Position numbers and translations under genes: made by a program
Notes under the pieces: model-generated
What the model was told of the DNA's origin: nothing
The model's input: the letters and a program-made list of their open reading frames with translations, nothing else
Databases searched by the model: none
Assembly (NCBI GenBank): GCA_036504055.1
Contig: DASXVU010000039.1
Span: 1 to 51,319 of the forward strand
Direction: 5' to 3'
DNA from: Methanomassiliicoccales archaeon
Lineage (GTDB): Archaea; Thermoplasmatota; Thermoplasmata; Methanomassiliicoccales; UBA472
Length of the DNA stretch: 51,319 nt
Shown here: positions 1 through 7,619 of the stretch, piece after piece
Numbering within the stretch: the first letter of the stretch is position 1
How the letters are laid out: each line of letters starts with the position of its first letter

Positions 1-121
1 CGATGATTTCTATGTTGTCCAATCAAATCCTCATCTATCCTAAACTGTTGTCTTTTCAAGAAATGGACTCGAGACAAGATTCTCCATACTCGTCCATCTC
101 TTGGACATACGAATGACCTCT
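1..121. other. AT-rich left edge, no gene seen
   Basis: No credible coding frame is seen. The stretch lies downstream of the minus-strand basic protein, so it would hold that gene's 3' flank. No hairpin plus T-run was recognised. Confidence 0.4.
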
Positions 122-409
122 TTATTTGACAGAGTCAAGAATGGACATGAGCCCCGTCTTCAGCGATTTCTTTGGCTTAGCCTTCTTTCTTGGAATCTTC
201 GCTTTGGGCATCTTTACTTTTTGAGTTTTCTTGAGGGGGGTCTTCCTTTTGGGCTGGACCTTGGTGGTTTTACTCACGGGTCTCTTGACCTCCATTTGGT
301 CGAGCCTTTTTTCCAGATTGTTGATCCTCTCGATAATCTCGTTCATCTTCTCTGCTTTTAGCAGGTCTCCGACCTTGACTCTTTCCAAGGGTTTCGCCAT
401 ACGCACCAT
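122..409 (-). CDS. Small coiled-coil protein with lysine/proline-rich tail
   Basis: Not recognised. From the ATG chosen here (beginning MVRMAKPLERVK) the protein is about 95 residues. It has a predicted amphipathic helix or short coiled coil (about residues 10-42, with ERINNLEKRLDQME), followed by a very basic tail of repeated KxPxKK-like units. The tail resembles those of nucleic-acid-binding proteins. An upstream ATG at 457 would add a hydrophobic lead of 16 residues, and another ATG lies three codons downstream. The gene is divergent from the zinc-ribbon gene to its right. A nucleic-acid-binding role is inferred from charge alone. It could also be a non-expressed frame. Confidence 0.45.
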   Translation of the reverse strand: MVRMAKPLERVKVGDLLKAEKMNEIIERINNLEKRLDQMEVKRPVSKTTKVQPKRKTPLKKTQKVKMPKAKIPRKKAKPKKSLKTGLMSILDSVK

Positions 410-649
410 CCCTGGAATTGCTAGTAATTTGGAGAATATAAGGAATAGCCCTTTCATTCTATACCAGATATTTGGAGTAAGCCTCTTTCTGTTCGAAGAA
501 TCCCATTTGAATCAGTTTCCAGTTTAGAATAATAAAAATCGAATAGAGAGTCGTGACAATTATCAAATTAAGAAAAAGGATGCTAATAATATTTGGACAC
601 TGTTGTTTATATTCTTCATATTACTCCAAGGTTAAAGTGAGGCAATTCA

Positions 650-1453
650 ATGGTTGTTTCCAATTCTTACCAAACAAAGGGAACAATAATTTGCGGAGGT
701 TGTGGTGCCCATATTTCAGAAGAATCGACAACCTGCCAATGGTGTGGTAGATCAACTTCGATTCAGAATAGAACTCCTCGAGAGAATCAATATCAATCGC
801 CCAAGCAACCGACAGGTTTGCCTATTTGCCTCCAAGGGGTAATTATTTTTAGGCCTAGGGAAACCATGATTCGAATATGGCAATGTTCAAAACTAAACAC
901 TTCAAACTCACACGAAGGAGTCCCTGGATATCTACTGGCATCAAACCATAAGGTTTATTTTATTAAATCCAGCGGATTGTTTAATAAAGTATATACCGTC
1001 TCTGATATGGTAGCATACGAGAACATGGGTGGAGTCTCATTTAAAGAAGCCTTTTTTGAGAAATTTATTCTCATTAATAGCCAACTGGGAGGAGATTCCA
1101 TGTCCCTAAAGTTTATGGAACTTACAGAAGCGGATCCATTAACACTGAATCGAAAAGGTTCTCCATCACTTCAAGGCATTCAGCAGTTGTTAAATCAGAC
1201 CGCCCAAAAGAGACTTCAAGAGATTGAAGATGAAAAGAGGAAAGAAAAGATTCAATATGTTCTGGATTTCTCGTTTCTTAAAGCTGAAATGGAGAAGGGT
1301 GGACTGGTTATTCAGACCATAAAATGCCCATCTTGCCATGCCAATATTACATTACCTTCAAATGGCAGCGACATGAAATGCCAATATTGCGGAAGTATGG
1401 TTTATGCCAAGGACGTCTTTGAGAAAATGAAAGCTCTTATCGGTTCCGTCTGA
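650..1453 (+). CDS. Protein with zinc ribbons at both ends, unknown function
   Basis: 267 residues with a zinc-ribbon-like CGGCGAH...CQWCG pair near residues 15-33 and a second ribbon (CPSCHANI...CQYCG) close to the C terminus. The middle (about residues 60-190) is a beta-rich region without a recognised motif, followed by a charged helix (LQEIEDEKRKEK). A Shine-Dalgarno-like GTGAGG sits seven bases before the ATG, and a TATA-like TTTATATTC lies about 40 bases upstream. Codon use is clearly AT-rich compared with genes further right, which hints at recent acquisition or low expression. Double-ribbon proteins of this sort are common archaeal orphans and no function can be assigned. Confidence 0.75.
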   Translation: MVVSNSYQTKGTIICGGCGAHISEESTTCQWCGRSTSIQNRTPRENQYQSPKQPTGLPICLQGVIIFRPRETMIRIWQCSKLNTSNSHEGVPGYLLASNHKVYFIKSSGLFNKVYTVSDMVAYENMGGVSFKEAFFEKFILINSQLGGDSMSLKFMELTEADPLTLNRKGSPSLQGIQQLLNQTAQKRLQEIEDEKRKEKIQYVLDFSFLKAEMEKGGLVIQTIKCPSCHANITLPSNGSDMKCQYCGSMVYAKDVFEKMKALIGSV

Positions 1454-1612
1454 CTTGATATCCGCACTTCACTCAATATCATCAAGACCAACCAAAAATA
1501 GAATTGGTATTACTCAAAAATACGTTTATACTCTAGATCTTACTTTTGTCCCTTTTCTTGTTGAACAGACGTCCCAAATTAAGGTATTCTCATGACTCCC
1601 GTTCCAAAGTAT

Positions 1613-2044
1613 CTAGCGTTTTTTTGTCACCATTGTGTTTGCATATGTCACAGCCGTCCGAAGGCCGTTTAAAAGCAGGAAGCACGTATCGGCCGGGACG
1701 TCGTGCCTCTTCGACATCTCCAGATATACTTCGTCTGCGTTCTTTCCGATAAGCTCGTCGACCGAATGTATCCCATAGATGTACAGTGCCTGAGCTGTGA
1801 GCTCATTCATGCCGGGAATCTTCTTGAGGTCGCTTAAGATGCTATCCTTATCCATCGGTGGATGTCCAGGCAGCCCGATCTCAACATCCTTTACCATGGC
1901 CATGATCTGATCTTTGGTGGCCTTCATATCCGGATGTTTCATATCCTTATGCATCTGGACGAATTTCATCAGTTCTTCCGTTCCCGACGGGTCTGTGATA
2001 CTCCAGCCACAAGTTGGGCAGGTAAATTGCTTGGCAGTTGTCAT
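1613..2044 (-). CDS. DUF1059-Cdd1 fusion protein (zinc finger-like plus helix-hairpin-helix)
   Basis: 143 residues in two parts. Residues 1-45 have the DUF1059 pattern: FTCPTCGW, then an acidic helix and HKDMKHPD, a C2H2-like metal site. Residues 68-135 match the Cdd1 (pathogenicity locus) helix-hairpin-helix family: a KKIPGMNELTAQAL hairpin, IHSVDELIG, and a terminal helix following VPADTCFLLLNGL. Cdd1-type HhH domains are thought to contact DNA or other proteins, but function is unproven. A TATA-like TTATTAATAAAC lies about 35 bases upstream of the ATG. The gene is monocistronic. The domain calls are by pattern memory, and the fusion is the interesting point. Confidence 0.75.
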   Translation of the reverse strand: MTTAKQFTCPTCGWSITDPSGTEELMKFVQMHKDMKHPDMKATKDQIMAMVKDVEIGLPGHPPMDKDSILSDLKKIPGMNELTAQALYIYGIHSVDELIGKNADEVYLEMSKRHDVPADTCFLLLNGLRTAVTYANTMVTKKR

Positions 2045-2558
2045 ATCATCAAATGCTTTGCGAGCGCCGTTTATTAATAATCAACTCCGTTGACGCGTGC
2101 GTTTCAAAAACATCTTCCCGAAGTCCTCCAGATTTGATTGTCGATCAAGAATTTTCGGCCAGGGAAGATACCTCAGCACTGTTCATTATTTCAGATGGGA
2201 TAAAGAACCATTGATTCCCAGAATTCTGCCAAATTTCACTACCATCATGGGACAAGACTCGCCCAAGGGATCCAAATTTCCTTCCCCTGCACTATCTGTC
2301 TCTGCCCATTTCTCATAAGGGCCTGTTTTCCTTCCTTGACCGCTAAAGCACCAATGTGCAAATGAGGATGATCGGAACCATTAGGGCACTGACCTCAAGG
2401 ACGATTTGGTTCGTTCCTGTGGCCACGAAACCGTCACTAGTCGCAACATTCTTTGCCTTCATCCATGATAGCGGCGGATGGTTGGGCATATCATGAATTG
2501 CCATTCTTAGGATAGCTAGTAAATTCTGGAGAATTTAAGAATTTCAATTATTGACTCT
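2045..2558. other. Gap with one possible short ORF
   Basis: About 510 bases between two minus-strand genes. A plus-strand frame of 73 codons near 2097-2318 has no protein-like features. The only plausible coding stretch is a 53-codon minus-strand frame, listed separately. The left end holds the promoter of the DUF1059-Cdd1 gene. Confidence 0.5.
2343..2504 (-). CDS. Possible 53-residue tail-anchored small protein
   Basis: An ATG-to-TAG frame of 53 residues. The first 32 residues are polar, and the last 20 are strongly hydrophobic (IVLEVSALMVPIILICTLVL), the layout of a C-terminal tail anchor. No good ribosome site is visible. It lies just downstream of the FMN reductase gene on the same strand (gap 54 bases), so it could be co-transcribed. 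Nothing else supports it and it may be chance. Confidence 0.28.
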   Translation of the reverse strand: MAIHDMPNHPPLSWMKAKNVATSDGFVATGTNQIVLEVSALMVPIILICTLVL

Positions 2559-3119
2559 CTAGAAGGGGGATGAAAACTTCTTGGTCAGCTCAACAAGTGC
2601 CACCAGGAGTTCCTTTATCTTCTCTTTAGTGTGTTCATCGGTCAGGTTTCCTTTATCATCGATCTTCTGAGCTGCTAGCGTGACTATCACTTCTGGCCGA
2701 TTGACCGCATGCATGTCGAGATAGACGAAGCACTGCCTCAAATGGAGTTGGGCCCTTTCTCCGCCGATCAGGCCAGTCGAAGCGCTCATGATCGCCACAG
2801 GTTTTCCTTGCCATGAGTTTTCTCCCTCCGCCCTGGACACCCAATCTATCACGTTCTTCATAACTCCCGGGATTGAAAAATTGTACTCTGGTGTGGCAAA
2901 TAGTATCGCATCTGCAGATCTTACCTTTTCTTTTAGCTCCTTGATACGGTCTGGTGGACTGTTAACAAGATCCTGATTGAACGAGGGAATTCCTTCAATA
3001 TCGAATATCTCCGATTCGACATTTTCGGGAAGAAGCACAAAAGCTTCTCGAAGAAGCGATTTGTTGTAAGATGCTTTTCTGAGACTTCCTGCAATTCCAA
3101 GTATCTTAACTGATTTCAT
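2559..3119 (-). CDS. NADPH-dependent FMN reductase (flavodoxin-like fold)
   Basis: About 186 residues from the ATG at MKSVKILG, which fits the family length. A 32-residue upstream extension in the same frame is unlikely. Motifs of the NADPH-dependent FMN reductase family (PF03358, ArsH/ChrR/YieF-like) are clear: the phosphate loop GSLRKASYNKSL at about residues 8-19, then FATPEYNFSIPGVMKNVIDWVS (positions about 75-96), where PEYN contacts the flavin, and SASTGLIGGERAQLHLR. Such proteins reduce quinones, azo compounds or metals using NAD(P)H through bound FMN and are cytosolic. The physiological substrate cannot be deduced. The gene stands alone. Confidence 0.88.
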   Translation of the reverse strand: MKSVKILGIAGSLRKASYNKSLLREAFVLLPENVESEIFDIEGIPSFNQDLVNSPPDRIKELKEKVRSADAILFATPEYNFSIPGVMKNVIDWVSRAEGENSWQGKPVAIMSASTGLIGGERAQLHLRQCFVYLDMHAVNRPEVIVTLAAQKIDDKGNLTDEHTKEKIKELLVALVELTKKFSSPF

Positions 3120-3282
3120 AACTGCATCCCGATTCTCAAGAGAACATGAAGAACGAATAAGTAACTTGTTAGAAACATCCTGAGTGCTAATATTCTTGGG
3201 ATAAGACTCGTCCAACTCTCACATTCAAAGCATACAATCATTGCCCCATTAACAATAGTCAATTGTATTGGCCAGACAATGA

Positions 3283-3705
3283 TTATTTTATTCTGCCTGT
3301 ATTATTCTTAATTCTCTCAAAATCCTCCTGAGGGATTTCAACTAGACCGAACCGAAAGACCGATCCCCAATTTACCTTGTTCTTTATGAAGCTCAACTTA
3401 CAGATAAGAGGTCCTAATGGCAATTCCCCGGTCCAAATATATCGGACTCTTCTTCTGAAAGGTTTCCAATCGGGACCTTCATCGGCCTGAAAAATCTCAT
3501 CGTCGGCGATCTCCCCAATTGCGGTAATCGCATGGAGTGGTTCATTTCCTTCATATTCCATCTTGGGAGAGTAATATATGACCACGTCACCAGCATTCAT
3601 TCGTGCGATACCGGTTCGTTTACCATGGCCAGATTGGGCAAAACCTTTGGAAACGCCCATCATCACATGATCCTTCGATGCAACCGCAATCCAGTATTTT
3701 ACCAT
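3283..3705 (-). CDS. EVE domain protein
   Basis: 140 residues, nearly all one EVE domain (PUA-like superfamily, PF01878). The characteristic start is MVKYWIAVASKDHVMMG, followed by a lysine/arginine-containing HGKRTGIARMNAGDVVIYYSP segment (residues 27-47) and the late WKPFRRRVRYI (around 80-91). EVE domains bind modified bases in DNA or RNA, and in other genomes often sit beside restriction or RNA-modification genes. No such neighbour is present here, so the ligand is unknown. A TATA-like box lies close upstream (TATTTAGTC on the plus strand around 3730). Confidence 0.85.
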   Translation of the reverse strand: MVKYWIAVASKDHVMMGVSKGFAQSGHGKRTGIARMNAGDVVIYYSPKMEYEGNEPLHAITAIGEIADDEIFQADEGPDWKPFRRRVRYIWTGELPLGPLICKLSFIKNKVNWGSVFRFGLVEIPQEDFERIKNNTGRIK

Positions 3706-3906
3706 AGGCAGAATTTTCCCTATCCTTCGATATTTAGTCCTATCCTATCGAAACCATTTGGAGAAACGCATCGGCCAACTGGCCGATTGGCAGAAGGTCC
3801 GTCATAATTCGCACTGGAGCAGAATAAAGTTGGTGATATCGATCGGCAATCAACCGTTCAGGTCCAGCAGAATTATGTGAGCACTAAACCTTAGATCATT
3901 GGGAAA

Positions 3907-4454
3907 ATGATAGTCGCCGTAAATGCTTCCACGCACAAGAACGGGTCTGGCGAGGCCATAGTGAATGCAGTGGCCAAAGGTGCAAGGGAGAGCGGGTAAG
4001 AGGTCAAGATATACAATCTGAACGAGCTCGGCCCGTTAATGGAATGTCAGAATTGCGGCTCTTGCCGACAGACAGGTATGTGCCGGCTCAACGATCCCAT
4101 AACGGAGATAATGGGTGAGATACGCAACTGTGAGGGACTGATCCAATCGACGCCGATCAGTTTCAATATAGAGAACGGAATTTACAGGATATTCCAGAAC
4201 CGGTTCTTCAGTTTCATGGACATGAACTTCTCAACTACGATCCCCAAAGGCAAGAAACTGGTGATCATTGTGACCTGTGACTTGGACAAGGACATGGCCG
4301 AGAATGTCCCAAAGAGACTTGAAATGACCTAGAGCAGCACTTTTTCTTTGAGCCTGTCGGAAGGATCGTGTGCTGTACGTTCCTCGACCATGATATGGCG
4401 AAAAATGATGATGCCTTGATGAAGAATGCGAGGACTATGGGCCATAATTTGTGA
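3907..4454 (+). pseudogene. Broken flavodoxin / iron-sulfur flavoprotein-type NAD(P)H reductase
   Basis: Reading from the ATG gives a typical start (MIVAVNASTHKNGSGEA, the FMN phosphate loop), but a TAA stop at 3997-3999 follows 30 codons. The same frame continues after it with EVKIYNLNEL, the cysteine cluster CQNCGSCRQTGMC, and TPISFNIENGIYRIFQNRFFSFM. It stops again at TAG 4330-4332. A shift of frame at about 4321-4327 recovers the family C terminus (LEQHFFFEPVGRIVCCTF to NARTMGHNL) ending at TGA 4452-4454. One internal stop plus one frameshift makes this a decaying copy of the multimeric flavodoxin (WrbA-like/FMN_red) family. The last segment could not be rescued by reading TAG as pyrrolysine, because the frame still changes. 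Confidence 0.82.
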
Positions 4455-4575
4455 TTCTTTTTTTATCGGGAAATTGACTCGATAAAATGATCAAAGATCG
4501 CCTGAGATATAGGCGCCACAAAATGATGGTGCCATTGAAATGGAGGATGAAGAAAAATAATAGGCCCGGAGGGCC

Positions 4576-4986
4576 TCAGACCATCTTTCTTCCGGAATCC
4601 CAGGCCGGGCTCTCGTTGTATACCTCTTCAACCTTCAAAAGCCACAATCCTTTCAGGTCGAACTTCATCGCCTTGAAGGTCTCTTTCATCTTGTCGAACA
4701 TGGGGCCAGCGGTCACATGTTCCTTGACGCTGCACCGGACCTCATAGGACTCCGGGCCCTTGCTGACAAGCATCGAGGCGTGGGAGCCGTCCTTCTTTGA
4801 ATGTTCGAGGTTTTCGCTGGTTGCTTTCATGAATATCTGGCCAACGAAGATGGTTTCTGGGTCCAGGGCACCCGCACCACCGACATTGATCAGATGGACA
4901 TCGCCCTTGGCACTCTTGGTTCCTAGTATCTTGCTCGCTGAGCGTTCGTTCAACAGATTAAATACTGCGTCTGGTAGTTTTGCCAT
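4576..4986 (-). CDS. Pyridoxamine 5'-phosphate oxidase-like FMN-binding protein (copy 1)
   Basis: About 136 residues from the ATG at MAKLPDAV, chosen because GGTGG lies a few bases upstream. An in-frame extension of 28 residues runs into the promoter region. The sequence fits the FMN-binding split-barrel family: DVHLINVGGAGALDPETIFVGQIFMKATSENLEHSKK (residues about 27-63), then the beta-rich EVRCSVKEHVTAGPMFDKM. The C-terminal signature VEEVYNESPAWDSGRKMV resembles the end of the paralogue at 17158-17562. Function (FMN or F420-linked reduction, or flavin storage) is unknown. It is divergent from the ArsR-like regulator, with a perfect inverted repeat between them, suggesting control by that regulator. 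Confidence 0.8.
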   Translation of the reverse strand: MAKLPDAVFNLLNERSASKILGTKSAKGDVHLINVGGAGALDPETIFVGQIFMKATSENLEHSKKDGSHASMLVSKGPESYEVRCSVKEHVTAGPMFDKMKETFKAMKFDLKGLWLLKVEEVYNESPAWDSGRKMV

Positions 4987-5022
4987 GTTTCCACCACCAA
5001 ATAATAGATCATAAGAATATAT

Positions 5023-5043
5023 AAATATTCGTGATGAATATTT
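5023..5043. promoter_or_regulatory. Perfect inverted repeat between divergent genes (candidate operator)
   Basis: Arms AAATATTC and GAATATTT match perfectly around the spacer GTGAT. The repeat sits 37 bases upstream of the FMN split-barrel gene and 16 bases before the ArsR-like gene, and overlaps the only TATA-like stretch (ATATAAATATT) in the interval. This is the expected place for an autoregulatory winged-helix binding site. Confidence 0.6.
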
Positions 5044-5058
5044 TTCTATTCGTCCACC

Positions 5059-5829
5059 ATGACCGATCAAGACGTTCTATCAGAAATCAGGGCGCTAAAG
5101 AGCGACCTGAACCTTTTCAGCGACCAGATGATCCACCTGCGATATGTGGACCTCAAGTCCGTTTTCCTCGAACAAATGAGGATGGCGATGGGGACCGAGG
5201 GAAAGCGTTCGTTCCTGAACGATGCGAACATCCTGAGCAGCAGCTCAGAATGCGGTCTCAAGGGGGAATGCCTTCAAAAGCTGGAAGAGACCGTGGACAA
5301 TGCCACCAGATCGTTCATGAAGGATGATCTGGCCGGTGCAAGGGACATATTGGCCAGGGCAGAGGCCCTCATCAAGGGCGACTTCTCTTCTTGTCAGGAC
5401 AAGGGATGTTCCAGAACGGCGGAGGAGATATTGCGCCGCCTACAGGTCCTTCTGCAGATATATGAGGACCTGGCCAGTAGGATCGGTCCCGAAGTCGAGC
5501 TGAAGAATGGAGAGGGCCAGGATATCTATCGATACACTGCCGATGATATGCAATCGGTCCTGAATCCCTTGGCTAATGCCTGGCGCATCAGGGTTCTTAC
5601 CACATTGAAGCTTGGCGACCGAAGCCTGACAGAGCTGGGTCGGGCATTGGAGTTGAAGACCGGGCACCTACAGTTCCACTTGCGGGCGCTGGCGGAAGCT
5701 GGGTTCGTAGAGCTGGACCGACGGAGGCATCGCTACTCACTGACAGAAAGAGGGGCGGTGGCCCTGAGATGTACGGTAGAAATGGTATCAAAACTGGGTA
5801 TGCCTAGTTCAGATGACCGCATAGTGTAA
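5059..5829 (+). CDS. ArsR-like winged-helix regulator with a cysteine-containing N-terminal domain
   Basis: 256 residues. The C-terminal third (about 165-240) is a winged helix of the ArsR/HTH_20 type: LNPLANAWRIRVLTTLKLGDRSLTELG, then the recognition helix LKTGHLQFHLRALAEAGFVEL and the wing RRRHRYSLTERG. The N-terminal 140 residues are helical with four scattered cysteines (SECGLKGEC and SSCQDKGC), a spacing that could hold a metal or act as a redox switch. The domain is not one I recognise. The gene begins 72 bases from the divergent FMN-binding protein gene and probably regulates it and itself. The cysteine-switch idea is inference. Confidence 0.8.
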   Translation: MTDQDVLSEIRALKSDLNLFSDQMIHLRYVDLKSVFLEQMRMAMGTEGKRSFLNDANILSSSSECGLKGECLQKLEETVDNATRSFMKDDLAGARDILARAEALIKGDFSSCQDKGCSRTAEEILRRLQVLLQIYEDLASRIGPEVELKNGEGQDIYRYTADDMQSVLNPLANAWRIRVLTTLKLGDRSLTELGRALELKTGHLQFHLRALAEAGFVELDRRRHRYSLTERGAVALRCTVEMVSKLGMPSSDDRIV

Positions 5830-5883
5830 ATGACTAATCAGGTTCATGCTCTAAATTAGTAAACCATAGGATTGTGATGAAAG

Positions 5884-7017
5884 ATGAGTGAGAAAACCGA
5901 AAAGATAGTAGTACGCGGACTTAAGGACGTTGCCGCGGCAGAGACCAGGCTCAGTTTCGTCAACCCGATGGGCTCACTTTATTACTTGGGATATAACATC
6001 GACGATCTGGTGGGGCGGGTCACCTATGAAGAGATAGCCTATCTTCTGGTTTACAAAAGGCTACCCAACCAGCGGGAGAGAGATGCGTTCAGCACCGCCC
6101 TCATTTCTGAAATGAAACTACCTGATGCAATCGTCGAAAGCATAAGATGCGCTCCCAGACGCTGTCATCCAATGGACATATTGCGAACTGAGGTCTCCCA
6201 CCTGGGAGAATATGATCTTGACGCCCAGAACCTCTCTGAGAAACCGACCTTAAAGAGAGCTACTAAGCTGATGGCCCAAGTGCCCACCATCGTGGCCGCC
6301 CTCCATAGAACCCGTAATGACCAGCCAGTTCTCGCCCCGAGGATGGACTTCAGCTTCACTAAGAACTTCCTCTACATGTTCAGAGGAACCCCGCCAGGGG
6401 ACGACGAGACGGACGTCCTCCATCGCCTCATGGTACTTCATGCAGACCATGGGTTCAACGCTTCCACATTCGCTGCCCGGGTGACGGCGAGCACCAATTC
6501 GGACATGTACTCAGCCGTGACATCCGCGATCGGGACTCTCAGAGGCCCGCTTCATGGGGGAGCAAGCGAAAAGGTAATGGAAATGCTTGATGACATAGGT
6601 CTCGAGGAGCATGTGGAAGATTATATTCAAGGGCTTTTGGAGAACGATAGGAAGGTCATGGGTTTTGGCCATCGTGTCTATAAGGTCGAGGATCCGAGGA
6701 CGAAACATCTCCGTGGCATTGTTGAGAACCTCTGTCATCGCGAAAGGACGATGAGCCTGTACAACAGGTGCATGAAGATCGAGGCGATCGTTCATGAAAA
6801 GAAGAAGATATATCCAAACTTGGACTTCTATGCGGCGGTGGCCATGGACGCGTTGGAGATCCCGAAGGAATTCTTCACACCATTCTTCTCTTCCAGCAGA
6901 ATATCTGGCTGGGTGGCTCATGTGATCGAACAGTATGAGGATGCGGTCCTCCTTCGTCCATCATCGGAATATGTTGGCGAGTACGGAAAGGCCTTCGTCC
7001 CCATCGAACAACGATGA
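5884..7017 (+). CDS. gltA: Citrate synthase
   Basis: 377 residues, the length of the small archaeal/Gram-positive type I enzyme. It condenses oxaloacetate and acetyl-CoA to citrate in the cytosol. Active-site residues are in place: HADHG around His189, the GPLHGGA loop with His224, GFGHRVYK with His263, and the catalytic Asp314 in PNLDFYAA. The CoA-binding arginine region (SGWVAHVIEQ) is also present. It follows the ArsR-like gene by 54 bases in the same direction but has its own short leader. It could feed glutamate synthesis through a partial TCA pathway. No aconitase or isocitrate dehydrogenase is in the window. Citrate versus 2-methylcitrate specificity cannot be decided by eye. Confidence 0.93.
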   Translation: MSEKTEKIVVRGLKDVAAAETRLSFVNPMGSLYYLGYNIDDLVGRVTYEEIAYLLVYKRLPNQRERDAFSTALISEMKLPDAIVESIRCAPRRCHPMDILRTEVSHLGEYDLDAQNLSEKPTLKRATKLMAQVPTIVAALHRTRNDQPVLAPRMDFSFTKNFLYMFRGTPPGDDETDVLHRLMVLHADHGFNASTFAARVTASTNSDMYSAVTSAIGTLRGPLHGGASEKVMEMLDDIGLEEHVEDYIQGLLENDRKVMGFGHRVYKVEDPRTKHLRGIVENLCHRERTMSLYNRCMKIEAIVHEKKKIYPNLDFYAAVAMDALEIPKEFFTPFFSSSRISGWVAHVIEQYEDAVLLRPSSEYVGEYGKAFVPIEQR

Positions 7018-7168
7018 ACTGGGCCAGGCCATTTCGGGAATCCTCGCGGATATGTGCTTTCGGCCCTGATCGGCCTCAGGACGACTGTCAGTACGCAAGC
7101 ACTATGACAGCCCATTTAGAGAGCTCAATTGGAAAAGAAAGCACCGGTTATGCATTCTCCCGCGGCTG

Positions 7169-7300
7169 TTATCTAAATCTCAATATTCCCATCAAGACCA
7201 GAATTATGATCGCCAATATCACCGCACCCAAAAGCCCGAATAGAAACCAGCCTATGATAAATGCAATGACCGATCCAAGTCCGAGCGCCCCCCAATTCAT
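7169..7300 (-). CDS. 43-residue hydrophobic small protein
   Basis: An ATG-to-TAA frame starting MNWGALGLGSVIAFIIGW and ending GILRFR. Almost the whole chain is hydrophobic and could form one long or two short membrane helices, with glycines (GLGS, GLLGA) at the putative turn and a positively charged C terminus, expected to face the cytoplasm. Composition this regular is unlikely by chance in a frame of this length, and the opposite-strand frame is not protein-like. No clear ribosome site is seen. Function is unknown. Confidence 0.5.
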   Translation of the reverse strand: MNWGALGLGSVIAFIIGWFLFGLLGAVILAIIILVLMGILRFR

Positions 7301-7372
7301 TGTTATTGCCGTTTGAATTCACCACCTATGGTCTGTGAGCGCCCCCTTCATAATAGTATCCAGGTTTCCCCA

Positions 7373-7386
7373 ACCGATCGATCGGT
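7373..7386. promoter_or_regulatory. 14-bp perfect palindrome ACCGATCGATCGGT
   Basis: A perfect dyad about 70 bases upstream of the 43-residue membrane ORF on the minus strand. A second related half-dyad, GACC-gatt-GGTC, occurs about 30 bases further on (around 7410). It may be an operator for the small gene. No known factor can be named. Confidence 0.35.
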
Positions 7387-7619
7387 GGGAAGGCCATTAT
7401 TACAATAGACCGATTGGTCAATTGATCATACCAGACAATACCCGGGGTATATTGAAGAGGGGGTGAATGATGTGTGCTCGAATCGCCTAGCCAGAGGCTG
7501 GCAGGTGGTTGAATTTCCAGAAAACCGGAATATTGGAAGAACCGCAGATCGTCGGATGTTGGATTCTACAGGCACTTAATATTGGAATATCTTGCCTCGG
7601 TTTGCCCGCTGGTCTGCTC

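Larger units (their letters stand above)
7018..7619. other. Gap of about 600 bases with a small ORF and a palindrome
   Basis: Between citrate synthase and the UroD-fold gene. It contains a 43-residue minus-strand membrane ORF and a 14-bp palindrome, both listed separately. The rest (7400-7600) shows no coding frame. A plus-strand frame of 100 codons over 7014-7316 is antisense to the small membrane ORF and looks spurious. Confidence 0.5.

Noticed and set aside
4321-4345. TAG in the flavodoxin remnant read as pyrrolysine
   Set aside because: The family sequence after it continues in another frame, and an earlier TAA also interrupts the gene, so readthrough of TAG alone would not restore the protein. 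No pyl genes or methylamine methyltransferases are present in the window.
7014-7316. 100-codon plus-strand frame after citrate synthase
   Set aside because: Low-complexity, polar and proline-rich; antisense to the membrane-like 43-residue frame, which has a far more protein-like composition.
7471-7540. tRNA-like or structured RNA around GCCTAGCCAGAGGCTGGC
   Set aside because: The stem has mismatches, there is no T-loop consensus and no acceptor pairing.
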